A DNA stretch of 64,000 nt. Source: Adineta steineri (lineage: Eukaryota; Rotifera; Eurotatoria; Adinetida; Adinetidae). The notes under the pieces are model-generated. The model made no database searches, was not told the origin of the DNA, and saw only the letters and a program-made list of their open reading frames with translations. Below are positions 57,636 to 64,000 of the stretch, piece after piece. Both the position numbers and the translations under genes were made by a program. The stretch covers positions 1 to 64,000 of the forward strand of contig CAJNOI010000117.1 in NCBI GenBank assembly GCA_905250115.1. The letters run 5' to 3'. Numbering within the stretch: position 1 is the stretch's first letter; each line of letters opens with the position of its first letter.

Positions 57636-60600
57636 CATCTTGTTTGTATTGCTGTTGTTAACAGTCCTCGTTCAGTTACATTAAGTGGTGATGAAAAGAT
57701 TATTGATGAATTGCTACAGACACTCTCAACATTCTATCCCAATGTTTTCAAAGCTCGTCTTCGTATTGAAAATGCATTTCATTCGTATCAGATGGATCGA
57801 TTCGACACAGAAAAAGAGATGTTATCGTCGTTTAAAGATATTCAAGGACTTCCTCTAAAAGACTCTCAACAAATGTTCAATCCAAAATGTGCTAAAGCTC
57901 ATCTTTATTCAAGTGTAACTGGTAGTAAACTAAGTGATCAAATACCAGTTGATGCCCATTATTGGTGGTCAAATGTGAGACAATGTGTTCGATTTCATGA
58001 TGCTATAGCATCAATTCAACAACATGATACTCCAACTGTTTTTCTTGAACTTTCACCACATCCAGTTTTGGCTACATCTATTGGAGAATGTTATCAATCG
58101 ATAACTAGTCAACCACTGATTCTTTCAACATTGAAACGAAAACAAAATGAACAAATAACATTACTTACTAGTCTCACACAACTAACAACATCGTCCCATG
58201 TTTGGCAACAATATTTTCAAACTCGAGATATATTACCGGTGATAGATAATGAGCAACTATTTGATGATTTTCCATTGTATGCATTTGATCTTAGTTCATG
58301 TTGGTATGAATCAAAAGATTCAGTTATTACACGTTTGGCAAATCGTATTCCGATTCATCCTCTACTTGGTGTCCGTCAATTAACAGGACAAACAAGTGCT
58401 ACGTGGAAGAGTCTTCTCAATGTTAATCTACCACAATATGCTTACTTGAAAGATCACAAAATTCAAGATGCAATTATGTTTCCTGCTGCTGCTTCTCTTG
58501 AACTAGTAACAGCTGCATATCATCAATTATTTCTATCATCAGATAACAAACAATCTTCACTTGTTTTGAAAGAAATTAAATTTGTCAAAGCTCTTACTCT
58601 TAGTGAACATGAGTTAACAGAAGTGTTCACACAAATTATCATCCCAGTTCGCGAATGGTTTGTCTACAGTCGACCATGGACGTCAGCTGGTTCAGGTTGT
58701 ATGCGTTCATCAGGCATGGCAAGTGTTGATGTTGTCGATTCTTTTACCGATCCTCAAACTCTCAATCAACATTCATTACGTGAATTCACTCTACATGCTC
58801 ATGGTCATATTGAAATGGATAGCGTTCAACATAAATTAACAACATTACTTTCTACCAATCTAACTTACAATACCTGGTCTACGACTGATACAACCAGTAT
58901 TTATACTCATTTATCATCACGAGGTTATCAATATGGACCTTCTTTTCAAAACATACAATCATTATGCGGCACGACATCAACAATTATTGCTCAAATTCAT
59001 GGCAATCTCGATTCAATTATTGATCTCTCTTCTTATCATTTGCTTCATCCAACTATATTGAATACTTTTTTGCAGCCACCTGTAGTTTTGTTACCAGGTA
59101 CCGATACTACATTCCTTCCGGTTAGTATCCACAAATTTGTTGCTACGAGCAAAGTAAACACATCTCATTCAAATGTTGAAATGCGTGCAAAATACCATGA
59201 TGTCGTTTGTGGCTTAAGTCAAGAGCGAACATATAAGGTCGACATATTGATTATACCAGGTGGCACTACGACAATCGACGAACCGATGATCACTTTCGAA
59301 GGACTTGTAATTCAACAAGTTCAAGGTGTACAATCTGGTCGATGGGCATTAGAGAAGTCCATTTTTGACAAATTAAATGCAGCTGCTGATTTGCCTAACG
59401 TAAATCGAGATGAACAATTAGACGAAATTATAAATGACTATTGCATGGAAAGAATATGGATGGATTCACCAATAATAGCAAGTATAGCTGACTTACTTCC
59501 ATCGCTCGATCAAATTTGTAATGGTGGAGCCGATGTTGTTAGTAATCAAGATTTGATTGACTCAATTGAACCTTTCAACGAATTAGGTGCATGTTATGCT
59601 CAGTTATCAATAAAAGATCTCGATCTAAATCTTGTCGATAATCAGCATCGTCCTTTATTAAATGCATGCCACTCTCTTATTACTCTTTTACATGAACCAA
59701 TAACATTACATTCTACACAACTTCGTCTTAGACAGTTATTTGATCGTTTTCCTCGTCTTAAATCAATTTTGACCTTATTAGATACATATGGCTCGCGCCC
59801 GAAAGACGTTTTTACTGGACAACAGAATGGTTTAGATGTATTCTTAGGAAGCAACGAAACTGAACGAGCATTACAAGATATAAAAACTATTATGAGTGCA
59901 CATAAAACAGAGCAAATATTTCATGCAATATGTAAACATCTTCATATCTTAAACGATCAGAGTAGCCATGAATCACTTAGCGATCGACGATTACGTATAT
60001 TTTGGTTTGCTAGTGGCGAACACTTAGACGTTTTACCTATTCTTCACCTTTTACTTAATTTATCACGTCAAACAAGTTTATGGATTGATTTACATTATGC
60101 GGATATGGATCCAGTGCAACTCGCACAAGCAGAACAGCTATTTCAGACACATTTGGCTGATCAAACTCATTTAAATATAATATACGATCAAACAATTGAC
60201 TTGTTTAACAATGAAATCGTTGAAAAAGTTCCATTCGAATCGTTTGATATTGTGTTTGCTGCAAATAAATTACAGGAAAGTGAAGATTTGATGAGATCGT
60301 TAATTAATCTTCGTCATCTACTTGTTCCCAATGGTCTTCTTTTATTACTTGAATTAACTGATGTTCCTCTCTATTTTGATCTTATCTTTGGTTTACTCGA
60401 ACATTGGTGGTTACCATCTAGTAATACACATGCTCTTCGAGATATTCATCAATGGACTACAGCTTTAACAGAAATTGATGGATTTGAAGATGTTGAGACA
60501 GTGATGAGTCAATATGAAAGTACATTAATTATCGCTCGCAAGACAATATCTCATGATGTGCTACAGACACTCGATGAAAGAAAACATCAAGCATGGTTAT

Positions 60601-62340
60601 TCTTTGGCAAAAACGATTCTGAAAGTCTTGGTCATAACCTCATATCGCTTTTGCCATGTTCAAACATTCGACTTTTGGATATGTGTTCCTCAGCGATTGA
60701 CAAAATTCGTGCTGTACTTGAAATAATGATGGGTAGCTATAAACAACTATATATTGCTTTTGCTTGGCCATTTGAGCAAACTTACCTAAGTGGCAATAGC
60801 GATTTGGCATTTAAACAATACGAAAAATCTATTTGTGGCATATTCATCCAAGTTATGCAAATAATTCACGCAATATCACCTACTTTTCTCCCATTTATGT
60901 TTGTTATCACAAGACATGCGCAGTTAAATACCGGTTCCGACTGCAATATAATTGAATCACCACTTATTGGTCTTGTACGAAGTTTAATGGTTGAATATGA
61001 ACAACATCGACTGAAGCTCATTGATCTACAAGCATCACCGACAATGATTAACGAATCACCACTTGCTTATGCTTTGGCACAATATATGGTAACTTCTCGA
61101 TGTACAAACAATACTGATGAAATTGTTCTTCATCTTGACACAAATGAAAAGAAAGTCAAACACATCACATGGTATTATGAAATGTTGCAAACACATGACA
61201 AAAAAGAAGATCAATCAAAACTAAAACAAATTTGTATTATTCCTCAACAAGATGCTAATCGACAACCATTCCGTCTTCGTGTGCCTCCATCTCGGTTTCT
61301 CACGGAATTAACATGGACTCCCGACAATAGAACAAAAGAATTACTACCGGGCATGGTAGAAGTTCAAATTCATTGTGTTGGTATTAATTTTCGTGACGTA
61401 TTGAAAGCACGAGGTCTATATCCACATACTCGTACGTTTGCACAACTCGATCAAGATCAACCACATGTTAATCGAGATACAGCGCCTGGTTCAGATTTTG
61501 TTGGTATTATTCTACGTGCATGTCCTACAACAAAGTTTCAACCAGGTGATCATGTCGTTGGCATCTCTTCACGTGGTGTATTCCATTCACATGTCACTGT
61601 CGACTCAACACAAGTGGTATGTATTCCATCCGAGTGTCCTCTTACTGATGAACAATTATCAACAATGCCCGTCATATGTCTCACAGTCATCTATTCTCTC
61701 AAATATCGTGTTCATTTGCGACGTCATCAAACTGTTCTTATTCATGCTGCAACAGGTGGTGCTGGTCAAATTTGTATACAATATTGCCAACATATTGGTG
61801 CTCGTGTTTTGGCTACAGCTGGAACTGAGGAAAAGCGACAGTTTTTACGTGAACACTATGGTATCGAACATGTATGTAATAGTCGAGATACTTCTTTTGT
61901 TAGTGGTGTGAGAAGTATTCTACGTCATGGTGTCGATGTTGTCATTAATTCTTTATCAGGTATTCTTCTACAAGAATCCATTAAGTTACTTGCTGATCAT
62001 GGTAATTTTGTTGAATGGGGAAAACGAGATGTTTTTGACAAGACTCAATTGTCTATGTTTGACTTTCGATCGGATTGTAGTTTTCATGTCATTGATTTAA
62101 TTTTAATCCTTGAAAAACACCCAGACATTTACAAACCCATACTTCAAGAAATGATTGATTTACTTATTCAAGGCAAATTAAAAGCAATCGAACCTACAGT
62201 TGTGTATGAACCATCTCAAGTGATTGATGCATTTATGAGATGTAATAGTGGTCAAGCTATGGGCAAAGCTGTTGTTCGCCTAACCAATTCTAATGAACCA
62301 CTCAGTTTGAACAGCGTACATCATAATGATTTACCCGAAG
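57636..62340 (+). pseudogene. Polyketide synthase, part 2: AT end, DH, pseudo-MT/KR structural core, ER
   Basis: The same frame continues open for 4.7 kb. It holds the AT C-terminus (AFHSYQMDRF; LELSPHPVLATSI). The dehydratase follows, with His in LKDHKIQDAIMFP (58455; the Gly of HxxxGxxxxP is Asp) and, in HPTILNTFLQ (59061), Asn where the catalytic Asp is expected, so DH is probably inactive. About 59440-61200 resembles a decayed C-methyltransferase and non-catalytic KR half (LLVPNGLLLLLELTDVP, FGLLEHWWLP) with no SAM-binding GxGxG, as in FAS and many reducing PKS. Enoyl reductase: VGINFRDVLKARGL, GSDFVG, and NADPH-binding HAATGGAGQICIQY (61743-61784). It ends at a 48-bp intron (62341-62388, phase 1). 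Confidence 0.88.
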
Positions 62341-62388
62341 GTAACTTTTACTAATTTGTCATTATGATTTTAATGAATGTAAATTTAG

Positions 62389-64000
62389 ATAATAATATTA
62401 TGTTTCCTCCGATCGTTTGCCAACAAGGAACAATTTTGATTTCTGGTGGATTTGGTGGTCTTGGATTGACAATGTCTCGATGGATGATAGAGAAACGAGG
62501 TGTAGAACGTATTATTCTTATGAGTCGTCGAACACTAGCTGCACTTGAACAATCTTCAAATCCGCAATATGACGATTGGTTACGATTGAAACAAACAATA
62601 AATGAATATCAAGCTCACGTTGATGTTGTTCAAGCAGACGTGACAAAATTTGATCAAGCATATGATCTGGTAGAGAAATTAAGTCGAACCTCTTATCCTG
62701 TTCGAGGAGTTATTCACAGTGCTGTGGTTGCAGAAGACCGAACTTTGGCTAAAATGACACAAGAATATTTAACACATGTTTTAGCAGCAAAAGTTCGTGG
62801 TGCTTGGATTCTTCATCAAGTAACAAAGCTCACTCATACTCCTCTTCACTTTTTCCTCATGTTCTCGTCAAATCGAAATCATCTACTTGAAGTGGCATCG
62901 TCCGGTTACAATGCTGGTAATCAATTTCTCGATGCTCTTGCTTACTATCGTATGACTCAACTAAGTTTACCTGCTCTCTCCGTTGGCTTGCCTGCTGTAA
63001 GTGGTGCAGGCATGTTTCATCGACAACGAGATATGCTTAGTACTTTACAAAGTACACATGGTTTTGAAGTCTTGCCACCAATAGCTGTATTCGAGTTGAT
63101 CGAACGCTTCCATGCAAATCAGAAGACTTGCCCATGTCCTGTTATTTTTGCTGTTAATTGGCAAATACTATATGAAAGACGTCACAAATTACCGATATTT
63201 CAATTGAATAAAATAGTAAAAGAACGCTATACTACTATGAAACTCGCAAATATATCAACAGCATCAACTGAAATAAATAGTACAACTACTTCAAACTTGA
63301 ATCGAAAATCAACTATTGTTGAACGAATTCAGATGGCTGTAGCTCGTCTTCTGGGCTCAACCGATATTGAGCGTATTTTAGTTGATCGTTCATTGGTTAG
63401 TCAAGGTATGGACTCATTAGCAGCTGTTTCACTCTATAATTGGTTAGGACAAGAGACCAGTGTTTATATACCATTAGTTGCTCTACTTCAAGGATATTCT
63501 ATTGAAACTATTGCAACAATAATTCATAATAAACTCAATGAACGACATCAAGTTGTATCGTCGACTAATAAAGACGAGAACATGGATACTGGTCTAATCG
63601 AAGAAAATGAAATAAAACTACCTCATAACTCTAATTATACTGGTATAGAGAATATCATCTGTCTTCAAGATCCTCAACAGTGCAATAGTCATGTTTTCTT
63701 CTGTATTACAGCACAGTCACCAACCAATACTGATAACTTGAATAAATTATTCATTGACAAAATATATAAACAACAAAGTCAAACAACATCAGTTGTCATT
63801 TAGGCTATCCAAATATCATCAATAACATCAACAGCATCAATATCTACTTATGCTCGTGATATGATTTTGCAAATGCGTCGTATTCAACCACGTGGACCTT
63901 ATCAATTAGTGGCTGTCCGCAACAAACAGGAAGAAATCATTGCACATGAAATGATAAGACAACTTAAAGATCATCTAATGATTATCGATATACGATTACT
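62389..64000 (+). pseudogene. Polyketide synthase, part 3: ketoreductase, acyl carrier domain, thioesterase (runs off window)
   Basis: The KR has the nucleotide-binding motif SGGFGGLGL (about 62441-62467) and the catalytic MFSS...SGYNAGN set (Tyr at 62907). The carrier domain has GMDSLAA with the phosphopantetheine Ser at 63414. After a linker an in-frame TAG (63801-63803) interrupts; the same frame then continues with RDMILQMRRIQPRGPYQL and HEMIRQL, the N-terminal part of an alpha/beta-hydrolase thioesterase. Where that fold normally has its GxSxG nucleophile elbow, this copy reads VAVRNKQEE, so the active Ser is missing. Overall order KS-AT-DH-(MT)-(KR)-ER-KR-ACP-TE is that of an animal FAS or highly reducing fungal/bacterial PKS. 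The gene continues past 64000. Confidence 0.85.

Noticed and set aside
57015..63803. Alternative genetic code or stop read-through in the PKS
   Set aside because: All three stop types occur (TAA, TGA, TAG) at positions where Gln or Trp is expected, while other genes in the window end normally with TAA, TGA and TAG.

Overview
The window looks like a subtelomeric stretch of a bdelloid rotifer chromosome; the genus cannot be fixed from sequence alone. Four things support this. The window opens with about eight copies of the C-rich strand of a (TGTGGG)n repeat, which is the bdelloid telomere repeat, in the orientation expected for a left chromosome end. Almost every gene has short (48-60 bp) GT-AG introns. 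The DNA is AT-rich and crowded with many classes of decayed transposon. It carries fungal/bacterial-type NRPS and PKS genes of the kind known from bdelloid subtelomeres. I found no Athena-type (telomere-associated) reverse transcriptase.

Layout. 1-47: telomere repeat, fused directly to the reading frame of a 5'-truncated Helitron Rep/helicase (48-1771). 2.4-8.8 kb: a block of intact small genes: an unknown basic protein on the minus strand, an OB-fold (RPA-like) protein, a nucleotidyltransferase-fold protein and a small cysteine-containing protein. The first two may belong to the Helitron. 9.4-13.6 kb: an NRPS pseudogene (partial C-A-T-C) with two nonsense codons and a frameshift, abutted by the 3' end of a LINE. 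14.2-19.2 kb: assembly gap, a ~106-bp repeat array, and a four-exon hAT transposase with a recognisable right transposon end. 19.8-24.5 kb (minus strand): an SGNH/GDSL esterase with one stop, a tRNA-like pol III promoter pair, a broken LINE ORF2 and an intact 600-aa LINE ORF1. 27-31.2 kb: two remnants of an integrase gene separated by 2.9 kb of TIR-element debris that includes a ~400-bp hairpin. 32.8-38.5 kb: a ~5.7-kb TIR element with inverted subterminal 34-bp repeats and two nested MITEs. 39.2-41.2 kb and 50.7-52.4 kb: two related minisatellites flanking a CACTA/En-Spm-like transposon (42.5-48.6 kb). In that transposon the transposase lies in the first intron of a SAM-domain gene. 53.9-55.4 kb: a LINE with an internal deletion. 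55.8-64.0 kb: a highly-reducing-type PKS (KS-AT-DH-psiMT-psiKR-ER-KR-ACP-TE) with four nonsense codons, running off the window.

The region reads as a transposon and foreign-gene graveyard behind a telomere. The NRPS and PKS genes are probably non-functional copies, while the hAT transposase, LINE ORF1, the OB-fold gene and the nucleotidyltransferase gene have open frames. All functional calls rest on motif recognition and phase-consistent splicing by eye; no alignment or database search was run.
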